This document shows, in pieces, positions 26,565-35,843 of a stretch of DNA of 37,057 nucleotides (positions are counted from its first letter, which is position 1; every line of letters begins with the position of its first letter). A model generated the notes under the pieces. That model searched no databases and was not told where the DNA came from. It was given only the letters and a program-made list of their open reading frames with translations. Position numbers and translations under genes: made by a program. This DNA is from Methanomicrobiaceae archaeon (GTDB taxonomy: Archaea; Halobacteriota; Methanomicrobia; Methanomicrobiales; Methanomicrobiaceae): the NCBI GenBank assembly GCA_016937345.1, contig JAFGWE010000023.1, positions 1 to 37,057 on the forward strand, written 5' to 3'.

Positions 26565-27800
26565 ATGGCAATAGAAGTAAAAAATGTCCGTTTCGGATAC
26601 AGTGAATCAAATGATGTTTTAAATGACATGAACTTCACATGCCATGACAATCGGGTTACAGGCATAATCGGGCCGAACGGATGCGGAAAAACAACCGTTC
26701 TCAAGGTCATCGCAGGCTATCTCAGACCAAAATCAGGAACTGTCCTTTACAATGGCAGACATACTGAAACACTTAATTCCGCAGAACTTGCAAAACTGCG
26801 TGCAGTTGTGGAACAAAGTGTTTATACTCCTTTTTCGTTTCCTGTGTATGATTATGTGATGCTTGGACGAACACCATATCAGAAGAATTTTTCAGCCGAT
26901 TCTGAAGAAGACCACAGGATTGTTACAGAAAGTCTCAAAAATGCGAATGCTCTTTCATTTCAGACAAGAAAAATAAATGAGCTCTCCGGCGGAGAACTTC
27001 AGCGAGTAATGATTGCACGTGCTCTTGCACAGGAGCCTGATTTTCTTCTTCTTGATGAGCCGACATCGCACCTTGATATCAGGCATCAGCTTGAATTAAT
27101 GAAATTACTCTCAGAAATTTCAAGGGAAAAATCAATCCTCTGCATAATCCATGAAATAAATCAGGCCTCTGCATACTGTGATGATATTGTTCTTACAAAA
27201 GGAGGATATGTTTTAAAAGAAGGAAATGTCTCAGATGTTTTAAAAACGGATAATATTGAGGATGTATTTGGCGTTTTAGCAATGCAGTTTAAGCATCCGC
27301 AGGGAGGTAAAAACCAGTTTATCTTTTCGCTTCCGCCGGAGAATAAATCCGAAAAGAAACTGCGGGTTCATGTAATTACAGGGGAGGGCAGAGGAAGACA
27401 GATTATTCTTTCTTTGAAGTCAGCAGGATTTCTTGTCACAGCCGGCATTTTAAACATAGGAGATCAGGATTATGATACCTGTATGTCATCCGGAATTGAA
27501 GTTGTATCAGCACCGCCCTTTTCAAGATATTCTGATACTGAAATATTAAAATTAAAAAAGATGTGCGACTGCGCAGATGTAATTGTATTTGTTGCGACAA
27601 ACATTGGTTTTGGAAATCTTGCCAACCTTGAGACCGCACTTGGATATATGAACAAAAAAGAGTTTATTTTTGTAAATACGGATATAAATTTTAAAAAATC
27701 CGATATGACCAACGGCCGTGCAACAGAGATCTACAACCATATGGCAAAAAATGCAAAAGTGGTTTTTAATGTCGATGAGCTCTTATCAGAGCTCTTATAA
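26565..27800 (+). CDS. btuD: BtuD-like ATPase of importer 2, with a long C-terminal domain
   Basis: A 411-residue protein: an ABC ATPase with Walker A GPNGCGKTT (36-44), LSGGELQRV, Walker B FLLLDEPTSHLD and a switch His (IIHEINQ), then an additional domain of about 150 residues from about 258 to the end (LRVHVITGEGRGRQI, IGDQDYDTC, DVIVFVATNIGFGN, EFIFVNTD). This extension looks like a nucleotide-binding alpha/beta domain and is unrelated in sequence to the shorter one on the importer 1 ATPase. I place the start at ATG 26565, since the longer frame begins inside the permease gene and a GGGGGG precedes 26565. The extension may sense nucleotide or substrate state; that is inference. Confidence 0.9.
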   Translation: MAIEVKNVRFGYSESNDVLNDMNFTCHDNRVTGIIGPNGCGKTTVLKVIAGYLRPKSGTVLYNGRHTETLNSAELAKLRAVVEQSVYTPFSFPVYDYVMLGRTPYQKNFSADSEEDHRIVTESLKNANALSFQTRKINELSGGELQRVMIARALAQEPDFLLLDEPTSHLDIRHQLELMKLLSEISREKSILCIIHEINQASAYCDDIVLTKGGYVLKEGNVSDVLKTDNIEDVFGVLAMQFKHPQGGKNQFIFSLPPENKSEKKLRVHVITGEGRGRQIILSLKSAGFLVTAGILNIGDQDYDTCMSSGIEVVSAPPFSRYSDTEILKLKKMCDCADVIVFVATNIGFGNLANLETALGYMNKKEFIFVNTDINFKKSDMTNGRATEIYNHMAKNAKVVFNVDELLSELL

Positions 27801-27839
27801 ACAGAATTGCAGATTATATATTTTAAGGATTTTACAGAT

Positions 27840-28355
27840 ATGACAAGAGGATACATTCAGATAAACACCGGAGAAGGGAAAGGCAAGACTACAGCAGCAC
27901 TTGGGACATGCATCCGAACCTTAATTGCCGGAAAAAAAGTCTTTTTTGGACAGTTTATAAAAGGGCAGAGTACGGCAGAATTAAAACTACCCGAATATTT
28001 TGAAAATTTTCATATCGAACAGTTTGGCGACGGGTGTTTTATTTTTAAAAAACCCAGTGAGACTGATAGTAAAAAGGCACATTACGGGCTTTTAAGGTGT
28101 AAATCTGCTCTGATGTCGGGAGAATACGGGCTTGTCGTAATGGATGAGGTGAATGTCGCAATAAAGCATGGACTTTTAACTTCAGAAGATGTTCTGGCAG
28201 TTTTAAATGAAAAGGCAGAGCAGACTGAGGTTATTCTTACCGGTCGTTATGCACCAAAAGATCTTATAAACGCAGCAGACCTTGTAACAGAGATGAAAAA
28301 AATTAAGCATTACTTTGACAATGGAGTCTCTGCACGTGAAGGCATTGAATATTAA
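27840..28355 (+). CDS. cobA: cob(I)alamin adenosyltransferase, CobA/BtuR type
   Basis: A protein of about 171 residues with the CobA P-loop NTGEGKGKTTAALG (9-22), FFGQFIKG, and VVMDEVNVAI followed by VILTGRYAP, all characteristic of CobA/BtuR/CobO. It transfers the adenosyl group from ATP to reduced corrinoid cobalt. The start is ATG 27840 with AAGGA about 9 bases before it; a TTG at 27807 is less likely. It follows the ATPase gene closely, so imported corrinoids are probably adenosylated at once. This also feeds CbiZ (7742), which acts on adenosylcobinamide. Confidence 0.92.
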   Translation: MTRGYIQINTGEGKGKTTAALGTCIRTLIAGKKVFFGQFIKGQSTAELKLPEYFENFHIEQFGDGCFIFKKPSETDSKKAHYGLLRCKSALMSGEYGLVVMDEVNVAIKHGLLTSEDVLAVLNEKAEQTEVILTGRYAPKDLINAADLVTEMKKIKHYFDNGVSAREGIEY

Positions 28356-28447
28356 ACTCAGAATTTATTTTCAACTCATTTATATTAATTAAATTTTTTT
28401 TGAATTAGCATGGATTAATTTATTTTTATATGAAAATGCAAAAAAAT

Positions 28448-29245
28448 TCAGGGAAAAATCCCTTTTAACCAGAGTGATATCAATATCAGGAAAAATACAA
28501 TTATCAGTATTATCATCATGTAATCTGAACCTGAATACTGTTTTTCTGTAAGTCTCGTTCTTTTCATTGTCCTAAGGCCCCTGAGGTCAATTGTCAGTCC
28601 GAGAACATTTGCCTTGCCAAGAGCGTTTGATACAAGGGGTATCATAATCGGTGTTAATGATTTGATTTTACCTTTGACTCCTTCTCCGGGATTGTATGCT
28701 CTTGCAAGCTGGGCTTCATGAATCCTTTTTCCTTCAAGCTGAAGACTTGGTATGAATCTTATTGCAATAAGAAGCATGAGTGTGTAGTCCACAGGAAGTC
28801 TCATTGCCTGAAGGGCGTGCACGAGGTCTCTTGGCTGTGTTGAAATTATGAGAATCTGGAATGCAAAGAGCATTGCAAAAAATCTTAAAGATAAAATCAG
28901 AGCAAAATTAAGTGCTCCTGAGGTTATTGCGATGTGTCCTCCGATTACAGGTATGAATGAGGGTATAAGGTAACCAATGATCTCTCCTGACTGCATTGTA
29001 AGAACTGTCAGAAGCAGAAGGCCCAAAGAGAGGAAGATTAACATCGGAACCTGCTTTAACAATTCTTTTGAAAACCTTCCTGCAACTGATAAAATAAAGA
29101 GTATAAAAACAATTACTGCAATAATTTCAGGTTTTGTAGATATAATTGAAATTACAATTACAAATATCAGGAATACTATCTTTGTGAGGGCATTCATCCT
29201 GTGAAAAATGCCGTCCATTCTTTTATACTGCAAGATCTCAGCCAT
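28448..29245 (-). CDS. ecfT: ECF transporter transmembrane component EcfT
   Basis: A protein of about 265 residues in the EcfT/CbiQ family: several membrane helices, RDLVHALQAMRLP and the Arg-containing coupling helices with EAQLARAYNPG and DLRGLRT, which contact the two ATPase domains. I place the start at ATG 29245, six bases after AAGGTG; GTG 29254 is possible. It lies one base after the stop of the S-A-A' fusion gene, so the whole ECF transporter is encoded by these adjacent genes. Confidence 0.88.
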   Translation of the reverse strand: MAEILQYKRMDGIFHRMNALTKIVFLIFVIVISIISTKPEIIAVIVFILFILSVAGRFSKELLKQVPMLIFLSLGLLLLTVLTMQSGEIIGYLIPSFIPVIGGHIAITSGALNFALILSLRFFAMLFAFQILIISTQPRDLVHALQAMRLPVDYTLMLLIAIRFIPSLQLEGKRIHEAQLARAYNPGEGVKGKIKSLTPIMIPLVSNALGKANVLGLTIDLRGLRTMKRTRLTEKQYSGSDYMMIILIIVFFLILISLWLKGIFP

Positions 29246-29246
29246 C

Positions 29247-31295
29247 TCACACACCTTCCTGACATGTTACAATGTCGCTTGTAATTTTTCCGTTTGCCAT
29301 TGTAATTATCCTTCTTGAATGGTTTCTGACTGTCTTCATGTCATGGCTTACCATAATTACAGTGTGACCCTGATGGCTTAGATTTTCCAGAATACCCATT
29401 ATTCTTTTTGATTCTATAAAATCGAGACCTGTTGTCGGTTCATCAAGAATAATAATCTCCGGCTTCATTGCAACAACACATGCAATTGCAAGTCTTTGCC
29501 GCTCACCCCTGCTCATTGAACGGGGAAAAGTACCGGTCCTTCCAGAGAGGCCGACTTCATTAAGAATATTTTTAATATATTCTGCATTATCTCCGGTAAT
29601 TTTCCCAATATTATTAAGCCCAAAGGAGATCTCCCTTTCAACTGTATCCTCAAAAAGCATTGTGTCAGGGTTCTGAAATACAAGACCTGCATGACGTGCA
29701 AGTTCAGTAACAGAAGAATTCTGTGTATTCAGTCCGCAGACAAAAATTTCGCCTGATGTTGGTTTTAAAAGTCCGTTTAAGTGTTTTGCGAGAGTGGTTT
29801 TTCCTGAGCCGTTTTCGCCTATTATTGCGATAAGCTCTCCGGGCATTATTGTCAAAGAGATATCATCAAGTCCCCTGTGTTCTCCATAGTCATGGACAAG
29901 ATTTTTTATTACGACAACAGGCTCTGCATTCCTAAAATCTTTGCATTCCAATGGATTTTTTAAAGGAACTGATTCTTCTTCAGTGTAACAGGAAAAATAT
30001 TCCTGTGCACTTAATACAGATATAATTCTTCCTTTGTCAATTAAGACAACACGGTCTGCAATCGCTTCCATCTCACGCGGTTTTTGTTCAACCACAATTA
30101 TTGTTTTTCCTTCATCTTTCAGCCTTTTTAGAACAGATATTATCACAGATGTTGCAGAAGTGTCAAGTTCGGCTGTTGCCTCATCAAGTATAAGGCATTC
30201 TGTCCCGGATGCAAGAGTTGCGGCAAGAGATACACGCTGCTTCTGACCCCCGGATAATGTATGGGGTGCACGATAACGAAGTTTTTCGATATCTGTTGTT
30301 CTCATTATCTTTTCAAGTCTTTCCTTTACTTCAAAAGAGGTCATTCCACGGTTTTCAAGCCCTGATAAAACCTCTTCTTCAACTGTTGTAAAGATAAGCT
30401 GTGCATCGGCATCATCAAAGACCACTCCTATTTTACTTCCGATGTCGCCCATATCCTCATATTCTTTTACATCCTTTCCAAAAAGACTAAGATTTCCTTC
30501 TCTGTTTCCCTCATATTCGTGTGAGATAATGCCTGCTGCAGCAAGGCAGAATGTTGTCTTTCCAGCACCCGTGGTTCCGTTTACAAGAATGCACTCTCCT
30601 CTTTTTATATCAAGGGATATCTTTGAGAGTGCAGGAGCATCTCCGGTCGGATATGTATATGAAAAATTATCAAAACTTATGGCGGGCTTTAACGATTCTT
30701 CTTCAAGGGGCTCTTTGTTGACCTTAAAATCCTCACTTTTTTCTGCTACAAAATCCTCAGTTGCGGATGCTCCACGCATTAATATTTTGGATGAAGGAAT
30801 TGAGAGAACCTGTGTTATAACAGAGTTTGCAAATGCAGTCAGAATTATTATTGGAGAGAGTGTCAGGATAAAAAGACCAATAGTAAATGATTCTAAAGGC
30901 TCAGGAATTATTCCTGCAATAATAACTATAAGACTTATTGCAAGGAATGTAAACCCGCTGACAAGGGTTGCAACAAATGTTGAGATGCCTGGCGCAAGAG
31001 GAATTTTTTCTTTTAGAAACATGTAAACAAACAAACATACAAGAGCACCAAGAGGCTCTGATATCAGGTTTGCAGGCGGAAATATTGAATGACTTATAAG
31101 TGCCGATAAAATTCCGGCAACAATACCAATTCCAAGCGCATCTTTTATCTTTGGCGTAATCAAAATTATCGCAAGGCAGTAAAGGGCTATTACAGGATTT
31201 GCGACGATTGCCCCCGGAACAACATTTGAGAGATATCTTAATATTGCGCCGATTGCAAGAAGAATTCCGACTATTGCAATGTCTCTTGATTTCAT
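29247..31295 (-). CDS. ECF transporter fusion: S component plus two ATPase domains
   Basis: A 682-residue fusion. Residues 1 to about 180 are an S component with about six membrane helices (NPVIALYCLAIILITPK, GIVAGILSALISHSIFPPANLISEPLGAL). The first ATPase, about 200-430, has Walker A NGTTGAGKTT, LSGGQKQR and LILDEATAELD, but its switch position reads VVEQKP with Gln instead of His. The second, about 455-680, has GENGSGKTT, the variant signature SRGERQR, IILDEPTTGLD and VSHDM. ECF transporters normally use separate S, A and A' chains. The S domain pattern resembles the TrpP/YhaG tryptophan class, so tryptophan or a related compound is a tentative substrate. A TATA-like sequence near 31338-31348 and GGAG before the ATG support an own promoter. 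Confidence 0.88.
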   Translation of the reverse strand: MKSRDIAIVGILLAIGAILRYLSNVVPGAIVANPVIALYCLAIILITPKIKDALGIGIVAGILSALISHSIFPPANLISEPLGALVCLFVYMFLKEKIPLAPGISTFVATLVSGFTFLAISLIVIIAGIIPEPLESFTIGLFILTLSPIIILTAFANSVITQVLSIPSSKILMRGASATEDFVAEKSEDFKVNKEPLEEESLKPAISFDNFSYTYPTGDAPALSKISLDIKRGECILVNGTTGAGKTTFCLAAAGIISHEYEGNREGNLSLFGKDVKEYEDMGDIGSKIGVVFDDADAQLIFTTVEEEVLSGLENRGMTSFEVKERLEKIMRTTDIEKLRYRAPHTLSGGQKQRVSLAATLASGTECLILDEATAELDTSATSVIISVLKRLKDEGKTIIVVEQKPREMEAIADRVVLIDKGRIISVLSAQEYFSCYTEEESVPLKNPLECKDFRNAEPVVVIKNLVHDYGEHRGLDDISLTIMPGELIAIIGENGSGKTTLAKHLNGLLKPTSGEIFVCGLNTQNSSVTELARHAGLVFQNPDTMLFEDTVEREISFGLNNIGKITGDNAEYIKNILNEVGLSGRTGTFPRSMSRGERQRLAIACVVAMKPEIIILDEPTTGLDFIESKRIMGILENLSHQGHTVIMVSHDMKTVRNHSRRIITMANGKITSDIVTCQEGV

Positions 31296-31337
31296 ATCAT
31301 GTTTCTCCGGGAAAAATATTCACAACACTCATTATTG

Positions 31338-31348
31338 TATAAATATGT
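31338..31348 (-). promoter_or_regulatory. putative TATA box for the S-A-A' fusion gene
   Basis: On the minus strand a CATATTTATAC-like sequence lies about 45 bases before the ATG at 31295; a GGAG follows it about 13 bases before the start. Confidence 0.35.
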
Positions 31349-31397
31349 GCATTGAAGAGTTAAACTGTTTATGGGAAAACAAAAAAAATTAGAAAAA

Positions 31398-31934
31398 TTA
31401 GCGGGATATAATCCGCTTTGATGGAATGTAGAGAATCTGTGTAACAATGCAGTTAAATATTGCAGTTATTATTACAATCGGTGCAACTGCTGCAAAGAAT
31501 CCCATTACTGTTCCTGTCGGTACTGCAATAAATGACCCGAGCATTACCACCATGCAGACACCTATAAATGAAAATCCACTGACAAGTGTTGCGATAAAAG
31601 TTGTGATTGCAGGTGAAAGCGGAGTAATTTTCTCAAACTTTTTGCCATCACCTATTATTCCATAAATGACTGCACATGTAAGGGCGCCCAGGGGTTCTGA
31701 TATCAGGTTTGCGGGCGGGAATATGGAATGACTGATTAGAAGTGATACTACTGCTGCAACAATACCAATTCCAAATGCTTCCTTAAGTTTTGGCCTGATA
31801 AGAATAATTGCAAGACAATAAAGGGCAATTATCGGGTTTCCTACGATCGCCCCCGGAAACATGTTTGCAACAAATCGGAGAATGGCTCCTACTGCGAGAC
31901 AAATCCCGACTATTGCAATGTCTTTTGATCTCAT
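31398..31934 (-). CDS. stand-alone ECF S component, paralogue of the fused S domain
   Basis: A 178-residue membrane protein nearly matching the N-terminal domain of the S-A-A' fusion: MRSKDIAIVGICLAVGAILR against MKSRDIAIVGILLAIGAILR, and the shared SHSIFPPANLISEPLGAL. It is a tandem duplicate; the ATPase domains and EcfT encoded just downstream could serve both S proteins, giving two substrates or affinities. GGGAGG lies shortly before the ATG and falls inside a small hairpin. The TrpP-like pattern applies here too, with the same uncertainty. Confidence 0.87.
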   Translation of the reverse strand: MRSKDIAIVGICLAVGAILRFVANMFPGAIVGNPIIALYCLAIILIRPKLKEAFGIGIVAAVVSLLISHSIFPPANLISEPLGALTCAVIYGIIGDGKKFEKITPLSPAITTFIATLVSGFSFIGVCMVVMLGSFIAVPTGTVMGFFAAVAPIVIITAIFNCIVTQILYIPSKRIISR

Positions 31935-32289
31935 ATTACGTATCCTCCCTCAGGAGAAGTGAGTGGTTTGTTTTTATCTTCGCTTTTATGTGAAGAGAAA
32001 ATCTGTTTTGAAATTATCAATATCATCTATGGACATATTTGTTCATCAATGCATATATATTTTTTTGATGGTGGAGATTTAGGTTTTATTTAGATTTTAG
32101 AACTAAAAAGCCTGATTTGCCAAATATTAAGAATTACAATGATAATATTATGGATAGGTGTTATTGAAAAAACCTGAAGATGTATTCTTTAATAACTGTT
32201 GAAAAACACGGAAGGGATATATTATCCTGAAAGCAAAAATGGATCTAATCCGATGGAACACAAAAATAATGAGGATGTGAAATAATTCT
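31935..32289. other. divergent intergenic region with two promoters
   Basis: This gap of 355 bases lies between the S component (minus) and the BASS transporter (plus). A minus-strand TATA candidate is near 31984-31993. A plus-strand candidate, GATATATTAT at 32216-32225, lies inside the palindrome GGATA-TAT-TATCC (32215-32227). Short frames at 32164 (12 codons) and 32253 (10 codons) look fortuitous. Confidence 0.4.
31945..31956 (-). other. small hairpin over the S-component ribosome binding site
   Basis: CTCC and GGAG pair across a 4-base loop and include part of the GGGAGG ribosome binding site. Confidence 0.22.
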
Positions 32290-33195
32290 GTGCTTATAAC
32301 CCAGATACTTCTTGACCTGATATATGTTTTCATAATAGCTTCAATGCTCTCAATAGGCCTTGGTCTTTCCTTAAAAGATATCATTGACTCTTTCAAGCGA
32401 CCCGGGATGCTTACACACTCTCTCCTTTTTAATCTTGTAATAATTCCAATCGTTGCAATCGGGGTTGCATCAGTCTTCCGGCTGGATGGTGCTGTCTTAA
32501 TCGGTTTTCTTATAATGGCCTGTGCACCAGGGGCATCCTATGCTCCGAGAATCACAGAGGCTGCAAACGGTGATATCGGGCACTCAACCGGCCTTATGTT
32601 TCTTTTATGCACTATTGCAGTGTTTTCAGCACCTTTGACACTTATTATAGTAATGCCCGGTTCAGGCGGAATAGATCCATGGCCTGTAATAAAAACACTT
32701 GCATTAATTCAGATGGTTCCTTTATTTTTTGGAATGTTTTTGCGCTCATACAGGCCTGAATTTGCTCACAGACTCTCAGGACCTGCATTCTGGACTTCAA
32801 ACATATCGGCCCTGATTGTGATTGTAATGTCACTTTTGATAATATTTCTTCAGGAGTCAAACGGAGGTTTCTTCTCGTATGTATTCGGTACGTGCGGAAT
32901 TCCTGCGATTTTGATTGTTGTTGTAATATCAGTAATGCTGGGTTATTTTTACGGTGGTGAGACCTTTGGAGAGAAAAAATCAATGGCAATAAGCTCTGCA
33001 AACAGAAATGCGGGTGTTGCTTTTCTGATTGCGGTCAGCAGTTTTTCTATGATGCCGGTTGCAATAATCATGATAATAATCTACATAATTATCCAGTCCA
33101 TAATTACAGGCGGACTTGCAGGGTACTGGTTGCGTAAGGATTATAAGGCAGGGAAAAAGACCATTTTATCTGAATATAAATTAAAATCCGGTTAA
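32290..33195 (+). CDS. BASS (bile acid:sodium symporter) family transporter
   Basis: A 301-residue integral membrane protein with about nine helices and family landmarks: GLGLSLKDI near the start, MACAPGASYAPRITEAANGDIGHSTGL (cut here into pieces of the conserved core), and SANRNAGVAFLIA. BASS members move organic acids such as bile acids, pyruvate or pantoate with sodium. The start is GTG 32290; an in-frame stop lies 12 bases before it, and a GAGG lies at 32271-32274. Transcribed alone. The substrate cannot be told from sequence. Confidence 0.85.
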   Translation: MLITQILLDLIYVFIIASMLSIGLGLSLKDIIDSFKRPGMLTHSLLFNLVIIPIVAIGVASVFRLDGAVLIGFLIMACAPGASYAPRITEAANGDIGHSTGLMFLLCTIAVFSAPLTLIIVMPGSGGIDPWPVIKTLALIQMVPLFFGMFLRSYRPEFAHRLSGPAFWTSNISALIVIVMSLLIIFLQESNGGFFSYVFGTCGIPAILIVVVISVMLGYFYGGETFGEKKSMAISSANRNAGVAFLIAVSSFSMMPVAIIMIIIYIIIQSIITGGLAGYWLRKDYKAGKKTILSEYKLKSG

Positions 33196-33241
33196 AATCA
33201 CCGATTTTTTTATTTGTCAGTGAAAAAAGAATATAATATTT

Positions 33242-33856
33242 TTACCATCCGCGTGAGTACTCCTCAAAGCAGGGTATGCAGACAATCTGTCCGTTTTCAA
33301 CCCTTGCTCTTGACTCTGCAACACTCTCACCGCATTTTGCACATTTGTGTGACTTAAAGAGCCTTGCTTTCTGGGGAATTTCTGGTTTTATGTGTTTAAG
33401 GAAGTACAATTCGTCTCCGGGCATCTCAAGGATCTTTTTCATAACGATATTTCTCCTCTCAAAAAATTCTTTTTTCTCGTCATCTGTTGCGGTGTTTGAA
33501 AAGACTTTATCACCAAGCTCTCCTGTTTTTGCATCAAAGTCTCCCATTGAGGTTTTGTCCTTCTGAACAAGCCTTACTGCATCACTGCTGTCACGTTTTA
33601 TAAATGTATAGACCTGTTTTGCGTAATCGCTAAATATCAGGTTTCCCTTTCCGATTGTGCAGCCTGTCAGGAATTGAATTGCGTCAATTCCACATGCATC
33701 ATTTTCAACAATTGCAACAAGCTCCTCATCCTGACTTCTGCCGGAGAAGAGTTCTTTTAAAGCGTATTCCGCGGCTTTATATCCGTATGCAAGTCCCGGG
33801 CAGGAATGTCCGTGAAATTCCACTGCCTCTTCAAAAGATTTGATATTTTGTGTCAT
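33242..33856 (-). CDS. fmdE: FmdE-family protein with C-terminal zinc ribbon
   Basis: A 204-residue cytosolic protein with the FmdE motif FHGHSCPGLAYGY (14-26), NDACGIDAIQ and TGCTIGKGN, followed by a zinc ribbon with CxxC pairs at C172/C175 and C193/C196. FmdE proteins occur in formylmethanofuran dehydrogenase operons of methanogens and are thought to bind metal, but the reaction is unsettled. AAGGAG precedes the ATG. It lies 85 bases downstream of a FecBCD-type importer on the same strand and is probably part of that operon, hinting at handling of the imported metal (molybdenum or tungsten would suit formylmethanofuran dehydrogenase; this is inference). Confidence 0.9.
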   Translation of the reverse strand: MTQNIKSFEEAVEFHGHSCPGLAYGYKAAEYALKELFSGRSQDEELVAIVENDACGIDAIQFLTGCTIGKGNLIFSDYAKQVYTFIKRDSSDAVRLVQKDKTSMGDFDAKTGELGDKVFSNTATDDEKKEFFERRNIVMKKILEMPGDELYFLKHIKPEIPQKARLFKSHKCAKCGESVAESRARVENGQIVCIPCFEEYSRGW

Positions 33857-33941
33857 GGTTTATCTCCTTAATTATTATTATGAAATTTGATAAATTCTGT
33901 CTCTTGCAGATAGTAAAATCCAGAAAGAATGCTGAAAAAAT

Positions 33942-34709
33942 TCAGACAAATGCTGCCTGTGAAGGGATAACAACTGGTCCTGACTTTAAGAATTCAACAT
34001 CCACATCAACGTCATAGACCTGTTTTATGTTTTCAGGCGTAATTACTTCAGGCCCTCCTGCTGCAAATATCCTGTTGTCTTTTAACATCAGGAATCTGTC
34101 TGAAAAGCGTAATGCCGTGTTTATGTCATGCATGGTCATAACAGCAGAAACATTGTGACCCTTAACGACTTCTGACACAATTCTGAGGATCTCCTGCTGG
34201 TTTTTTAGATCAAGACTGCTTGTAGGCTCGTCAAGGAGCATAAGTGAAGGCTCCTGGACAATTGCCCTTGCAATAGATACCTTCTGGAGTTCGCCGCCGC
34301 TCATCTCATCAATGTAGCGCATTGAAAGTTCCTGCATATGAAGCCTGTTTATCACAGCATCAACCATTCTGATGTCTTTTTCAGAGACACTCCATGTAAT
34401 GTGCGGTTTTCTCCCAAGAAGTATTGCATCGTATGCGGTAAGTCTTCCTTTCTCGCAGCTCTGGGCAACATATCCCACCTTTTTTGCAATATCGGGCAGA
34501 GTCATCTTCATGATATCCCTGTCGCCGACAAGGATTGATCCTGATTTTGGATGATGAATCCTGTTTATGCATTTTAAAAGCGTTGTTTTTCCAACACCGT
34601 TTGGCCCGAGAATTGTAAGAATTTCATTTTTCTCTACTGAAAAGGAAATATCATTTAAGACCTCCCTGCTCTTATAATGGAATTCTAATCCTTCGATGTT
34701 TAAGATCAT
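33942..34709 (-). CDS. FecE/BtuD-type ATPase of importer 3
   Basis: A 255-residue ABC ATPase: Walker A GPNGVGKTT, signature MSGGELQKV, Walker B LMLLDEPTSSLD and the switch MHD. Standard length with no extension, in contrast to the ATPases of importers 1 and 2. The start is ATG 34709, within the permease stop (ATGA); the longer frame to 34847 runs in the permease gene. It energises the importer encoded just upstream. Confidence 0.92.
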   Translation of the reverse strand: MILNIEGLEFHYKSREVLNDISFSVEKNEILTILGPNGVGKTTLLKCINRIHHPKSGSILVGDRDIMKMTLPDIAKKVGYVAQSCEKGRLTAYDAILLGRKPHITWSVSEKDIRMVDAVINRLHMQELSMRYIDEMSGGELQKVSIARAIVQEPSLMLLDEPTSSLDLKNQQEILRIVSEVVKGHNVSAVMTMHDINTALRFSDRFLMLKDNRIFAAGGPEVITPENIKQVYDVDVDVEFLKSGPVVIPSQAAFV

Positions 34710-35776
34710 CTGGTATACCCCTTGATAAGAAGATATATGAAAACCGGCGCACCCATAAAGGCGGTTAAAATTGCAACCGGAAGAATATGTGGCGCAAGTA
34801 TAAGCCTTGCAGCGGTATCTGATGCGAGAAGAAGAATTCCTCCGCATACTATCGTTCCCGGAATTAAAAATCTGTGATCATCTCCGATCAGCCTTCTTGT
34901 GATATGCGGGCAGACCAGTCCGACAAATCCTATAACACCCAGAAATGATACTATTATGGCTGAGAGAAAAGATGAAACAATCATCCCTACAAGTCTGATT
35001 CTTTCAACATTCACACCAAGCCCTTTTGCTGTTTCATCGCCTGCATCAATTGCATTATAATTCCACATATTAATGATGAAATATAAAGAGCAGACAATTG
35101 TTACAACTCCCATTAATATGAGTTCTCCCCAGTCTGCTCTTCCCACATCTCCGAATGACCAGAATACAACGGCTGCAAGCTGATTGTCATCTGCAAAGTA
35201 CTGCAGAAACATTGTTCCTGCAGTGAAAAGAGAGCCAATTGCAACACCGGCAAGCACCATTACTTCCGGCGAAGATCCTCTTATTTTTGAGATAAAAAGT
35301 ATGACTGCCGTTGCAACAAGACAAAAGAAAAATGCTACTATTGTTGTAATATATGGATTGTCAAGAACTATGGCATCTCCGCCTGTGCTGTGCATTGTTC
35401 CTGTTCCCAGAATTATTACCGAGAATGCAGCTCCAAATGCTGCGGCATTGGAGATTCCAAGAGTGTATGGTGATCCAAGAGGATTTCTTAGTATGGATTG
35501 CATTGCAACTCCTGCAACGGCAAGTCCTGCACCTGCAACAATTCCTGTAAGAGCCTGAGGAAGTCGTATATTCCAGATGATTGTGTACCACTGATCTGAT
35601 TTCTGCTGAAGAAAAATTGTCTGAAATACGTCATAGAACGGGATACTGACTGCTCCGACTGATATGGAGAGGATCAAAAGCAGAAAAAGAACAATAATCC
35701 CTGCAATTATAATTGAAATCTTTCTGCCTGTGTATTTCTTATATTCATCAGGTATTTGTCCGCCGTTAAGATGCAT
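34706..35776 (-). CDS. FecCD-type permease of importer 3
   Basis: A protein of about 356 residues in the FecCD/BtuC family: RLPQALTGIVAGAGLAVAG, LRNPLGSPYTLGISNAAAFG, GFVGLVCPHITR and terminal MGAPVFIYLLIKG, with about ten membrane helices. I prefer ATG 35776, which follows an AGGAAT; GTG 35806 would add ten residues without a ribosome binding site. RNPLGSPYTLG differs from the RNP(L/M)ADPYILG of importers 1 and 2, in line with a different substrate. Confidence 0.9.
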   Translation of the reverse strand: MHLNGGQIPDEYKKYTGRKISIIIAGIIVLFLLLILSISVGAVSIPFYDVFQTIFLQQKSDQWYTIIWNIRLPQALTGIVAGAGLAVAGVAMQSILRNPLGSPYTLGISNAAAFGAAFSVIILGTGTMHSTGGDAIVLDNPYITTIVAFFFCLVATAVILFISKIRGSSPEVMVLAGVAIGSLFTAGTMFLQYFADDNQLAAVVFWSFGDVGRADWGELILMGVVTIVCSLYFIINMWNYNAIDAGDETAKGLGVNVERIRLVGMIVSSFLSAIIVSFLGVIGFVGLVCPHITRRLIGDDHRFLIPGTIVCGGILLLASDTAARLILAPHILPVAILTAFMGAPVFIYLLIKGYTR

Positions 35777-35843
35777 TGTTATAAATTCCTGTTCACTTTT
35801 TTTCACTTTTTTCTTTGGTAAATCTGTATGAATATTGATTCAT

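Noticed and set aside
30442-31026. 194-codon open frame on the plus strand across the ECF fusion gene
   Set aside because: It is a shadow of the well-supported S-A-A' gene with no own signals.
32164-32285. Two mini-frames (12 and 10 codons) before the BASS transporter
   Set aside because: They are very short, interrupted, and not linked to a clear ribosome binding site for the downstream GTG; chance is sufficient.
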